DNA of 64,000 nucleotides, from assembly GCA_965227215.1 (NCBI GenBank), contig OZ245729.1, positions 1,550,001-1,614,000 of the forward strand, in the 5' to 3' direction. This DNA comes from Gracilimonas sp965227215 (GTDB lineage: Bacteria; Bacteroidota; Rhodothermia; Balneolales; Balneolaceae). The notes below the pieces were generated by a model. It was not told where the DNA came from. It worked only from the letters and a program-made list of their open reading frames with translations, and did not search any database. This document shows, in pieces, positions 34,309 to 43,500 of the stretch. Both the position numbers and the translations under genes were made by a program. The first letter of the stretch is position 1; each line of letters opens with the position of its first letter.

Positions 34309-34467
34309 TTAGTTTCTCTGTGGCTGTAATTCTTCGAAACAGATCTCGGAATTTATCAAGTCTGAAATTAAAGAGCGCATACGCTCCTGAATGTAAAATT
34401 CGGCCTCCGGATACTCTTTGAGTATCATTTCAAGCTGCATTAAAATATGTCGGGATGCATTATTCAT
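34309..34467 (-). CDS. Small conserved-looking hypothetical protein
   Basis: The 52-residue frame starts at ATG 34467 with AGAGG 6 nt upstream; an in-frame ATG at 34500 has no such site. The sequence is helical and acidic (MNNASRHILMQLEMILKEYP ... RMRSLISDLINSEICFEELQ). The family is not recognised. It is convergent with the transglycosylase gene. Length, ribosome-binding site and protein-like composition support a real small gene, but chance cannot be excluded. Confidence 0.5.
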   Translation of the reverse strand: MNNASRHILMQLEMILKEYPEAEFYIQERMRSLISDLINSEICFEELQPQRN

Positions 34468-34612
34468 AATATCCTCTCGGTGGTTAATGGTTAGCATCAA
34501 ACCTTCTCTGCTTTTAATAGATCAATAATCGTACCAAATGCATGCTTCTTAAATTGCAGACTATATAAGAGCAACTGCAAAAACTTATTATTCATTCTGA
34601 AGCATAAAATAA

Positions 34613-34643
34613 TTGCCCTGCAGTCATGATCTTCTTATCTTTG
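34613..34643 (+). promoter_or_regulatory. Bacteroidota-type promoter of tRNA-Arg (TTG-N20-TATCTTTG)
   Basis: TTG at 34613-34615 and TATCTTTG at 34636-34643 are 20 bp apart, matching the Bacteroidota consensus closely. The tRNA begins 17 bp after the -7 box. This is the best-supported promoter in the window and calibrates the other -7 boxes. Confidence 0.78.
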
Positions 34644-34660
34644 ATGCTCTCGAATTTTTT

Positions 34661-34734
34661 GCGCACGTAGCTCAGCTGGATAGAGCGTCTGGCTACGGAC
34701 CAGAAGGTCAGGGGTTCGAATCCTCTCGTGCGTA
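34661..34734 (+). tRNA. tRNA-Arg (anticodon ACG)
   Basis: The 74-nt cloverleaf folds well: acceptor GCGCACG with CGTGCGT (one G-U at the end), D arm GCTC...GAGC, anticodon stem TCTGG/CCAGA with loop CTACGGA (ACG, read after inosine modification as CGU/CGC/CGA), T arm AGGGG-TTCGAAT-CCTCT, discriminator A. CCA is not encoded. A terminator follows 6 nt later. No duplicate of its 3' end was seen nearby, so no integrated element is demonstrated here. Confidence 0.96.
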
Positions 34735-34740
34735 CACTAA

Positions 34741-34774
34741 AGCCATGTAAGTCCTTGATTTACATGGCTTTTTT
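34741..34774 (+). terminator. Terminator of tRNA-Arg
   Basis: agccatgtaa (34741-34750) pairs with ttacatggct (34760-34769), followed by six Ts. Confidence 0.88.
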
Positions 34775-35038
34775 GTTTTATGGGTGAAATTTAGGTATGA
34801 CTAAATCACCTACCCTCATGTCCTTTTACTTGTAAATATTGTATAGAAAACCTCCCAATTTTTTAAAGTTATAAGCGCTAGAAATGTCCCAAGAAATGGA
34901 TTTGAAAATCTTCTTATACCGTTACCAGAAAATGAGTTGACGTATTCTTTTATCACAAATACCCGCTTTTTGTTGAGCTCTTTAGCTTAGCTGAATAATC
35001 ATTATCCTAGCCATTTTTAATAGAGTTACTTTATAACC
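34775..35038. other. AT-rich gap without recognisable genes
   Basis: Between the tRNA terminator and the TPR protein stop there is no open frame, repeat or hairpin that stands out. Composition is AT-rich compared with the flanks. Confidence 0.6.
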
Positions 35039-35746
35039 TCAAATCTGAATCAGAGCAACCGATAATATCATACTAATAGCGATTATCACTACAAGGCAAC
35101 CACTTGAATCACTAGGATTATCAACTTTTGAAGCGCCCTTTTCTCCCGCCTTATTCTTCCATTCTTCTCGTCTATTTTTTAAAGGCTCCAGCTCTTTTGA
35201 ATCAAGCAAGGTCTTACCCTGCATCTTAGGAGTACTTCGAATACTCTGAAAAACCTTATCGTAAAGGTTAAGTATAGCAAAAGCGACCTGCTCCTTATCG
35301 TGCCTTTCTATCTCATAGGCTATCTTGGCAATATCTAATATCTTTTCAAAATCCTTAGCTGAATTATTGATGTTATCCATGTGGTCAGTAGTATCCCCAA
35401 ATTCTTTTATAGAGTACAACTGTCCTTCCATTGCAGGTCTTTTAGAGAGATTATTTGCCTTCTCTCTTAAGTCATCTAGATAATCTTCAATATAATGTTC
35501 AGCAGAGTCTAATATTCTATTTCTAAAATCATCATGCTTATCTCTCTCAAGGTCTTCTATAGGAATTTTATCATAGTATGCCTCGGCACCTTTTAAATTT
35601 CCCTCATAAATTTTGGATATCATTAGACCAATAATAGCATCTATATTACTAGACTCCCCATCGAAAGCCTCTGAAAACAGCTTCTCAGCTTTTTCGTATT
35701 CCCCTGTATCTAAATGAAAATTCGCTTTTTCTATTTTATCATTCAT
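35039..35746 (-). CDS. TPR-containing, probably tail-anchored hypothetical protein
   Basis: The 235-residue protein opens with a TPR-like helical pair (ANFHLDTGEYEKAEKLFSEA near 8-27, and GNLKGAEAYYDKI), continues with charged helices, and ends in a single hydrophobic segment (CLVVIIAISMILSVALIQI) at the extreme C-terminus. There is no signal peptide, so a cytoplasmic protein anchored by its tail in the inner membrane is the best model. The family is not recognised. Codon use and GC are clearly more AT-rich than the surrounding genes, and it is the only gene between a tRNA and the next signalling cluster, which suggests acquisition by transfer. Confidence 0.75.
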   Translation of the reverse strand: MNDKIEKANFHLDTGEYEKAEKLFSEAFDGESSNIDAIIGLMISKIYEGNLKGAEAYYDKIPIEDLERDKHDDFRNRILDSAEHYIEDYLDDLREKANNLSKRPAMEGQLYSIKEFGDTTDHMDNINNSAKDFEKILDIAKIAYEIERHDKEQVAFAILNLYDKVFQSIRSTPKMQGKTLLDSKELEPLKNRREEWKNKAGEKGASKVDNPSDSSGCLVVIIAISMILSVALIQI

Positions 35747-35832
35747 TTGAATACCCTCTTAATTAACTTTAAATAGTATGGCACAATAATAAATATTCAT
35801 GAGGCAGACAACGACTTTATTAACAGCGAGTT

Positions 35833-35898
35833 ATGGGACTTACCACAAGCCCAGTTTGTAAGTCCCATTAACTTTTGGAGGCTTCGCCCTCCTTTTTT
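35833..35898 (+). ncRNA. Possible small RNA: 11-bp hairpin followed by terminator
   Basis: atgggacttac (35833-35843) pairs perfectly with gtaagtcccat (35858-35868). Eight bases later ggagg/cctcc (35877-35892) forms a second hairpin, followed by six Ts. The tandem arrangement looks like the 3' part of a structured transcript, but no promoter was identified. It could also be only a terminator preceded by a palindrome. Confidence 0.35.
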
Positions 35899-36174
35899 CT
35901 GTTTTAGAAAAACAGAGATATTTAACTAACCTGCACTTTCAGTTTTGATTGGCATGGGGCTTCCCTCTCCTCGAACAGAAATTACACTCTTCCTATTTTT
36001 CATCTTTCCCCGGCAATATGAATAATTCCGAAAAATCACCTTAAACACACTTTAGAAAGCTGATTTTAAGTGTGAAAATTATTTTCAAAAAAAGTGTAAG
36101 GAATTGCTTTGGGATCGCTCTTACTCAGTGGTCAAGAGAGCCACTTTGTGGGTTAAGTCGTGGGTACAATTGCA

Positions 36175-36211
36175 ACCATCCTCACCGGTATCAAGTGAGG
36201 GTGGTTTTTTT
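36175..36211 (+). terminator. Strong rho-independent terminator
   Basis: accatcctcac (36175-36185) pairs with gtgagggtggt (36195-36205), followed by seven Ts. No gene precedes it; the upstream ~60 bases resemble part of a tRNA, so it may end a short noncoding transcript. Confidence 0.72.
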
Positions 36212-36344
36212 ATGCCTGTCATTTCTTGTTTCGGTACTCTCCCTGCTTACATTCGTTCATTGTGAAACCGTAATTACTCTTGTGGTTTAGTGAAGAAAGC
36301 AGTTAGTTCAGTTTTAAGGTTGATCATTAGGAAGAACGCCTACC

Positions 36345-39098
36345 ATGAAAAAGTTTCAAAGACTTTTCCTACTTAATGCCTTTAACATCGCTTTCATTTA
36401 TCTGGTGATTGGGATTTCGTGGATACTATTCTCAGATCGGTTTCTGGCTCTATTTATTTCCGATGTTGTAACCTTATCCCAATATGGGATGATCAAAGGT
36501 ATAGCCTTTATTGTTGTTACTTCTATTCTTCTTTACCTGGTTATTGACTACAGCAATAAAAACTTAGAGAATGCAAGAAAACCTGTTGATAAGGCACTGG
36601 ATTCCGTCAAGATTGCTACCTGGAGTATCAACCTTGAAACCAATGAGAACACAACTTCTAACTATCACTACAAGCTTTTCGGGTTAAAAGAAGAACCCCT
36701 GAACTGGAATACCCAAGACTTCTATAATCGCATTCATCCCGACGACAGAAACCAGGTAGAAGAAGCTTTTATTGAAGCCATCGAGACGAGAACACCCTAC
36801 CGGGCTGAGTACCGAATTATTTGGCCGGACGATACCATACGATGGATGCGTAGCCTGGGCAGTGTACAGGTAAACGACCAGGGAGAGCCGGTAGTGATCT
36901 CCGGCATTATTCAGGATATTACTGAACAAGTAGAACTTGAAGATAAAAGTATGCGAAGGCTGGAACTGTTTGAGCGTCTTTTTGAACAGATCCCTGTCAT
37001 GATAGACATTTATGATCCGGAACTGAACCAGATCAGAGTCAATCAAGCTTTTGAGGAAACATTAGGGTGGACCAATGAAGAAATAAAGGAAATAGATTTA
37101 CTTGCAGCATGTTATCCTGACCCTGAAGTAAAGAAAAAAGCCCTGAAACTTATGGATGAGGCAAAAGGAGAATGGCATACCTTAGAGGTACTGGATAAAG
37201 CGGGGAATACCCATATTCAGGAATGGTCGAACATAAAACTATCCGATGACACCACCATTGGAATCGGCCTGGATGTTACAGAAATGAAAAAAAAGGAGGA
37301 AAAATTACAGTTAGTCAACCGGCGGTTCAGGAGAGCTGAAAAAATAGGCCGAATTGGTCACATCGAAAGAAATCTAAAAACCGGAGAAATCACATTATCT
37401 GAAAACGTATATAACCTGGCCGGTTTTAAAAAAGAACAGGAACCGGATTTTGATCAAATCCTCCAACTTATCCACCCCGATGATTTAGATCGTTATTTAC
37501 GGGTTCGTGAACAAGCAACTGAAAAAGGGCATATGGATGATTTTTTCAGGATTATACAACACGGAACCAATGAAATTATTTACATCCATTTAGTAAGTGA
37601 GATCTATACCGACTCTGATGGCAATCCCGATTTTGTTGCCTCCACTGTGCAAGATGTTACCCATATTAAAGAATATGAAAAGCATATTGAAGAGCAGAAA
37701 GATTTGTTCGAAAATACACTCGAAAACCTTCCCATTGGTGTGGCAGTAAATTTAATAGACTCCGGAGAGGCTACCCTGATGAATAAAAAGTTTTCGGATA
37801 TTTATGGCTGGCCAAAAGAAGACCTCAAAAACGTAGACCTATTTTTTGAAAAGGTGTATCCGGTTAATGAGTACCGGAAAAATGTTCTTGAAATGGTTAT
37901 GACGGATATTGCCTCTAAAAATCCGGAGCGTATGCAATGGAATGGGATTAGAATAATGACAGAGTCGGGAGAAGAGCGCATTGTAAATGCCAAGAACATT
38001 CCAGTTTACGACCAGAACCTGATGATTTCCACGGTAGTGGATGTAACAGCACAGGTTGAAGCAGAGCAGAAACTGGCCGAATCGGAGCATAATTATCGGC
38101 TGCTTTTTCAGAAAAGCCCGCAACCTATGCTAATCTACAACCCGGACGATCTGTCAATTATTGAAGTGAATGAAGCGGCTGTTAAGCATTACGGGTTTTC
38201 CCGAAATGAATTTTACAACAAAACTTTGCTTGATATTCGACCCCAAAAAGACAGAGAAGAAGCGGAGAAAATCATTAACCGGGACAGCACATCCACTATG
38301 TCGGAAGCTGCTGAGTCTCGCCACCTCAAGAAAAATGGAGAGATTATACATGTGCGAACTAAGGGTTCTTCGATCAATTATTTTGGCAAGAATTACCGGC
38401 TGGTGCTGGTAAATGATATAACAGAGCAAAAGAAGGCGGAAGAAAGAGTATTATCATCTTTGGTTGAAGGGGAGAATAAAGAGCGCGCACGTATTGCTCA
38501 GGAACTTCATGACGGACTGGGTCAGTATTTGGCAGCAGCCAACATGAACCTTGATGCCGTAAAAGCTCAAATATCGGAATTGGGAGAGCGTAAACAGGAT
38601 CAATTTAATAAAGGGCTAAACTTACTCAAACATGCTATAAACGAAACGGCTCAAATCTCCCGTAACCTCATGCCCCGTGTGGTTGATGATTATGGGCTGG
38701 CTTTGGCCATTGAAGCTCTCGTTGACAATTACAGTACCGGAAATGAATCGGATATCAGTTATTATCACAATATTCATGATTTGGAGCTCCCACGGGAAGT
38801 TCAATTTAATTTATATCGTATTGCACAGGAAGCACTTTCAAATGCTGTAAAATATGCGGAAGCATCCAAAATCAATGTTCAGCTTATAAAAGATGAACTT
38901 GACTTGATCCTGACTATTGATGATAATGGCATAGGTTTCAATGTATCAGATCCGGACTTTGTGCCGGGATTGGGGTTACAAACTATCAGAACGAGAACAG
39001 GGGCTCTTGGCGGTGATTTTGAATTTGATTCGAAACCCGGAAAAGGAACATTGATAAGTGCTATCGTTCCTCTCAACAAACAATCAGATGTCCAGTAA
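36345..39098 (+). CDS. Membrane-anchored multi-PAS histidine kinase (NarX/HisKA_3 type)
   Basis: Two N-terminal membrane helices (about 10-32 and 47-67) are followed by five PAS/PAC modules (~85-200, 205-320, 325-440, 450-570, 575-700; several show the PAC motif DITEQ). The transmitter is of the HisKA_3 type: RARIAQELHDGLGQYLAAAN with phospho-acceptor His722, then HATPase with YRIAQEALSNAVKYAEAS, DDNGIGFN and GLGLQTIRTRTGALGG. Such kinases pair with NarL/LuxR regulators, and one starts on the very next base after the stop (TAA-ATG), so the pair is co-transcribed. PAS ligands cannot be read from the sequence. Confidence 0.93.
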   Translation: MKKFQRLFLLNAFNIAFIYLVIGISWILFSDRFLALFISDVVTLSQYGMIKGIAFIVVTSILLYLVIDYSNKNLENARKPVDKALDSVKIATWSINLETNENTTSNYHYKLFGLKEEPLNWNTQDFYNRIHPDDRNQVEEAFIEAIETRTPYRAEYRIIWPDDTIRWMRSLGSVQVNDQGEPVVISGIIQDITEQVELEDKSMRRLELFERLFEQIPVMIDIYDPELNQIRVNQAFEETLGWTNEEIKEIDLLAACYPDPEVKKKALKLMDEAKGEWHTLEVLDKAGNTHIQEWSNIKLSDDTTIGIGLDVTEMKKKEEKLQLVNRRFRRAEKIGRIGHIERNLKTGEITLSENVYNLAGFKKEQEPDFDQILQLIHPDDLDRYLRVREQATEKGHMDDFFRIIQHGTNEIIYIHLVSEIYTDSDGNPDFVASTVQDVTHIKEYEKHIEEQKDLFENTLENLPIGVAVNLIDSGEATLMNKKFSDIYGWPKEDLKNVDLFFEKVYPVNEYRKNVLEMVMTDIASKNPERMQWNGIRIMTESGEERIVNAKNIPVYDQNLMISTVVDVTAQVEAEQKLAESEHNYRLLFQKSPQPMLIYNPDDLSIIEVNEAAVKHYGFSRNEFYNKTLLDIRPQKDREEAEKIINRDSTSTMSEAAESRHLKKNGEIIHVRTKGSSINYFGKNYRLVLVNDITEQKKAEERVLSSLVEGENKERARIAQELHDGLGQYLAAANMNLDAVKAQISELGERKQDQFNKGLNLLKHAINETAQISRNLMPRVVDDYGLALAIEALVDNYSTGNESDISYYHNIHDLELPREVQFNLYRIAQEALSNAVKYAEASKINVQLIKDELDLILTIDDNGIGFNVSDPDFVPGLGLQTIRTRTGALGGDFEFDSKPGKGTLISAIVPLNKQSDVQ

Positions 39099-39746
39099 AT
39101 GGCTAATATTAAGATTGCAATAGTCGATGATCATCAGATCGTAAGGGACGGTATAAAAATACTTATAGAGGACGAGCCAGGCTTTGAAATCTCATTCGAA
39201 GCTGAAAATGGGGAGCAAGCAACCGAGCTTTCGAAAGAACATAAACCGGACCTTATCGTGATGGATATCACTATGCCGAAAATGAACGGCATAGAAGCTA
39301 CTGAGCATATCAAAAAAGAACAGCCGGATGTTAAAATCCTGGCTTTAACTATGCTCAGTGAAGACCAGCACATTAAGAAAATGATCAAAGCCGGTGCTTC
39401 AGGATATATACTGAAAAGTTCCGGGAAAGAAGAACTCATTAAAGCCATCAATACCATTATGGATGGCAAGCATTACTTCAGCGATGATGCCACCCAGGCT
39501 ATCCTCCAGGAACTGGTTGAACCTACCGTTTCTAAGAACCGCGAACCTGATATGGTTAACATTACGGAACGGGAACTGGAGGTCTTAAAGCTGATTGTTA
39601 ATGAATTCACAAACCAAGAGATTGCCGATAAGCTTTATGTAAGTGTACGTACTGTGGATGCACACCGCAGGAACCTGCTGCAAAAAACCGGAGCAAAAAA
39701 TACGGCCGGACTTGTAAAGTATGCGATAGAGAACAAGCTTTTTTGA
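39099..39746 (+). CDS. NarL/LuxR-family response regulator
   Basis: The 215-residue regulator has an intact receiver (D10/D11, D56 in VMDITMPKM, T84, K106) and a C-terminal LuxR-type helix-turn-helix (about 150-210: ITERELEVLKLIVNEFTNQE, then SVRTVDAHRRNLLQKTGAKN). It is coupled to the multi-PAS kinase directly upstream. Candidate binding sites are the repeated taggtstt-like motifs upstream of the two following genes (39817-39850 and 40352-40395). Confidence 0.95.
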   Translation: MANIKIAIVDDHQIVRDGIKILIEDEPGFEISFEAENGEQATELSKEHKPDLIVMDITMPKMNGIEATEHIKKEQPDVKILALTMLSEDQHIKKMIKAGASGYILKSSGKEELIKAINTIMDGKHYFSDDATQAILQELVEPTVSKNREPDMVNITERELEVLKLIVNEFTNQEIADKLYVSVRTVDAHRRNLLQKTGAKNTAGLVKYAIENKLF

Positions 39747-39825
39747 GAATATCAAAGACTGGCAACCTCTGGCTTACCACTCTTTCTTCAAAGCCTCATC
39801 AAATTGCTTTTATTACGTAGGTAAA

Positions 39826-39850
39826 AACACCTATGCAAAATATAGGTGTT
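39826..39850. promoter_or_regulatory. Palindrome aacacctat-n7-ataggtgtt before the pseudo-receiver gene
   Basis: A perfect 9-bp dyad with 7-nt spacer lies 75 bp upstream of the degenerate receiver's start. A further half-site (taggt, 39818-39822) lies just left. No T-run follows, so an operator is more likely than a terminator; the neighbouring LuxR-type regulator is the natural candidate to bind. Confidence 0.5.
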
Positions 39851-39924
39851 AATACTGATTTCTTAGGCTTCTTTAAAGATTACTTTAGCATAAGGTTAAG
39901 TAAAATATATCATCCGGTTATACT

Positions 39925-40326
39925 ATGCTGCAGGTAACCTTCATAGGCAAAATCAATCAAACCAACGATATCGTATCAGAAATCTTGAGGTCGTCGTTGG
40001 ATGCTTCCATTGATTATATTTCTCCGGAAACTGAATTTACCGATCAGCTTTCCTCACATAATGAAGACGTAAACCTGATTATTTATGATCTCAACACCTC
40101 TCACGGTTATGGCAATGCACCCGACAATATAAGTGAAATAAGTTCCTGCTCACCCGGCATTCCTATTTTAGTATTAGACCATCATGCCGATAAGAAGTTT
40201 GTACAGCTATTAATTAATGCAGGGGGATCCGGTATTATCTCTCATACACCCACAGAGCCAATATTAGTTGAAGCAGTAAATGAGCTTCTCAACGGAAATA
40301 CCTTTTGTGAATATCCTGATTATTAA
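39925..40326 (+). CDS. Degenerate receiver-like protein (pseudo-receiver)
   Basis: The 133-residue protein has the receiver fold pattern, and D55 (LIIYDLNTS) is at the phospho-acceptor position. The N-terminal acidic pair is replaced (GKINQ), the Thr/Ser position is Asp (LVLDHH) and the conserved Lys is replaced within ISHTPTEP. It resembles the N-terminal half of NarL-like regulators (GGSGIISH ... LVEAVNELLNGN) without the DNA-binding domain. Normal phosphorylation is unlikely; it may act as a docking or titrating partner. It stands alone between the NarL-type regulator and a large PAS kinase. Confidence 0.82.
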   Translation: MLQVTFIGKINQTNDIVSEILRSSLDASIDYISPETEFTDQLSSHNEDVNLIIYDLNTSHGYGNAPDNISEISSCSPGIPILVLDHHADKKFVQLLINAGGSGIISHTPTEPILVEAVNELLNGNTFCEYPDY

Positions 40327-40502
40327 TCGGCTACTTCAAACCAGGTTTATTCTAAGTAGGTCTTTTAGCCTAGTTTTAAAATTAGGTCTTTCACGTCATT
40401 CATCCTTCTTAAAAGTTGGATAGTTTATTTCTCAATAAAACGAATCAATAGAATAAGACCACCGGTCTAACCATCAAGAGATAAGGTATCTGTTAGCAAT
40501 CT
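40327..40502. promoter_or_regulatory. Upstream region of the PAS kinase with repeated taggtctt motifs
   Basis: taggtctt occurs twice (40355-40362 and about 40384-40391) around a dyad cctag-ttttaaaa-ttagg, and a second dyad gaccaccggtc lies near 40458. The motif resembles the ataggtgtt half-site upstream of the preceding gene. Confidence 0.35.
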
Positions 40503-43500
40503 ATGAGTAACGAAAATATACATACCACGATAGAGTTAGATGACGTAAGCTCAGTGATTCTAAATTCGCTGAATGCTCACGTAGCTATTTTAGATGGTGA
40601 AGGTGTCGTAACGGCATTCAACACTAAATGGAAAGAGAATCGGGAAGAATATGTAGAAGACTGGAGTCATCCCGATCTTAATCAAAATATTCTAGTGGCA
40701 CTTCAGCAGCCCCTCGCTTCCGGAAACGAGTGTGCCCTCCGGCTTTTGTTAGGTATCAAAGATACACTAAGTGGAGAACGCAAAAGCTTTGAAACCGAGT
40801 GTAAGATTTCCGGGAAAGCTCAGATAAAAACTTTTAAAGCTACCGTAAAATCTCTTGGAACTAATGAGGGCGCCATCCTGATTTACGAGGATATCAGCAC
40901 TCAGGTACAAAGCCAAGCCTACCTCAAGGAAACCCTTGAGAAATTTGAAAAGCACTTCCAAAACAGTCTGTATGGTATTTTAGTTGCTGACGATACTAAG
41001 AAGATAATCGAAGCCAACAAGATTGCGTGCGAAATCCTTCAGATAAATCAGGACGATCTTGTTCTTTCAGATATCACGAACTACCTGAATGTAAACATGA
41101 GTGTCACCGACATTCAGAAAAGGATTAACCGAAAAGGCAACTTTATAGGGGAACACGAAATAACGACCGCAAAAGGCACTGTTATACCCGTCGAGCTGTC
41201 TGTCACTTTATTTCGAAATGACAAAGGAAAGCCGGTTACCAGTTGGGCGTTCAAAGATATTTCTCAAAAACGTAAAGCAGAGCAAGCTCTTAAAGCCTCT
41301 GAACAACAGTATAAGCTACAATTTAATAATACCCTGGAAGGAACAATCATAGGTAAGCCGGACGGCCTCATACTTGCGGTCAACCCGGCGGCCTGTGATA
41401 TGCTGGGTTTTGAGCCCGGTGAACTGGAAGGCAAGCACCGCGATACCATTTTTGACTTGAACAACCCTACTAACAAACAGGCTCTTGCTAATCGGAGGGA
41501 GAATGGGTCTTTTACCGGAGAAGTTGAATTCACTCACAAAGACGGCCACAAGATCCCGGTAGAAGTAAGCTCCGTTATATTTGAAGCAGAAGACGGGGAA
41601 GAAAAGACGATTATAAATATCAAAGACATCTCTTCCCGAAAAACTATTCAGCAACAACTGATAGACGAAAAAGAGTTCACCGAATCTGCTATATCCAGTC
41701 TGCCAACTGCTTTTTTTGTCTTTAACCTAAAGGGAGAATTAATAAGGTGGAATAATATGCTGGAGCAGGATCTGGGGTATACCCATGAGGAAGTTGCCAA
41801 CACCAATGTAAAACAACTTGTGCATCCTCAAGACCGGCCTTTACTCATCAATATTCTGCAAGACAGACTTGTTGGTAAAAAAATTAGCGTGGATGCCCGC
41901 TGCATAACCAAGGATGGTCGTACCGTTCATTATTTACTGAGAGGAACCAGCTTTGAGCAAAATGGTGAACGTTATATTGTAGGCGGAGGCCTGAATCGAA
42001 ATAACCTCATTGAAATAGAAAACGACAGGAAAGAAGTTAAGAAAGAACTTCAGCGGACAAAGCATTTCAATGAGCTTGCCGTGAACGGGGCTAACCTTGG
42101 GCTACTCGAAGTAGATCTTGAAACAGGATATACCTACTTCAATGAAGCATGGTACAAATTACTGGGATATGATTATAACCAAGACAGTAATGTATTCACT
42201 AAACAGTCTTTCTTTTCTCTTGTACACCCGGAGGACAAGGAAATTCCGGTAAACGAATTTTTGAGGTATAAGAAAGAAGGCGGCAGGTTTGAAGCTGAAT
42301 TCCGTTTAAAGGCTGCCGACGGTTCCTATCGGTGGATTTTGGCCATCGCTAAATTTATGGATTGGAATGAAGAAGGAGAACCGACCAAACTGGCCGGTTC
42401 TCATATGGATATCACTGAACGAAAACTGGCGGAAGTTGAAAACAAGAGAAACCAGAAGCTACTAAATCAATTATTCTTTAACTCCCCTATTGGAATCGTA
42501 TTAGTTGATGCCGATGGCAAGGTTCAAAACATCAATCATAGCTTCAGTAAAATTTTCGGGTACTCCGATTCTGAAATCATCGGGAAAAAACTTGATCAGA
42601 CCATAGTGCCACTAGAGATGGATGAACAGGGAGAGAAACTTTCAAAATTAAGCTTTACCGGGGATAGCTTCCAAACAGAAACTGTTCGTATGCATAAAAA
42701 CGGCAAAGAAGTACCGGTACTTGTTGGGGGAGTTCCTGTAGAGCTGGACGGTGATGTAATTGCCATTTATGGAATGTACGTGGATATCACCGAACGTAAA
42801 TCGCTTGAAAACCGGATTGTAGACCTACTTGAAACAGAGCAAAAAGCCCGGGGCCAAATGCAGGATATGTTTGAGGAGTCGCCTTCTGCCATCGCAATGA
42901 TGGAAGGTAAAGATCATACCTACAATTTTGTTAACCAAAAATATATGGAGTTGGTAGGTAAGAAAGATTTGGTTGGGCTTACTGTTAAAGAGGCCCTTCC
43001 TGAGATGCATGAACAAGGTTTTACAGATCTGCTGGATACATGTTATAACGAGGATAGGTCGCTCTATTTCAACGAGAAGGAAGTTTACTTTAACAACGGA
43101 AAAAATGGTGCTTCCAAAAGTCATTACCTCAACTTTGTGTACAAACCCATCCACAACGAAAATGGAGAAGTGTATGGTATATTTGTGGAAGCCATTGATG
43201 TGACTGAACAGATTCAGGCACGTAACATTATTGAGAAATCACTGGCAGAAAAAGAAACACTGCTCGGCGAAGTTCACCACCGGGTCAAAAATAATCTGGC
43301 TATTATTTCAGGGTTACTGGAATTAGAAATTTTGGATAACCATGATCAGGAAATTTCCAAGCACCTCCATTCTACCCAATCACGCATTACAACGATTGCA
43401 AAAATCCACGAGCTCCTCTACAGAAATGAAAGCCTGACACACGTTAGCTTTAGGAAGTATATAGAAACCGTTATTAAAGACGGAGCTGAAGTCACCGACA

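Larger units (their letters stand above)
35747..36344. other. 598-base gap with structured elements but no gene
   Basis: It contains an 11-bp inverted repeat (35833-35868), a hairpin with T-run (35877-35898), and, further right, a tRNA-like fragment ending in a strong terminator (36117-36211). A 72-codon frame at 36072-36290 runs through that terminator and is not accepted as a gene. AT-rich throughout. Confidence 0.6.

Noticed and set aside
34661..34734. Attachment site of an integrative element at tRNA-Arg
   Set aside because: No duplicated tRNA 3' end or integrase gene was found in the window.
36097..36190. Functional tRNA-His
   Set aside because: The loop region resembles His(GTG), but acceptor, anticodon and T stems do not pair, so at best it is a remnant.
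36072..36290. 72-codon frame in the gap before the PAS kinase
   Set aside because: It reads straight through a strong rho-independent terminator and has unusual composition.
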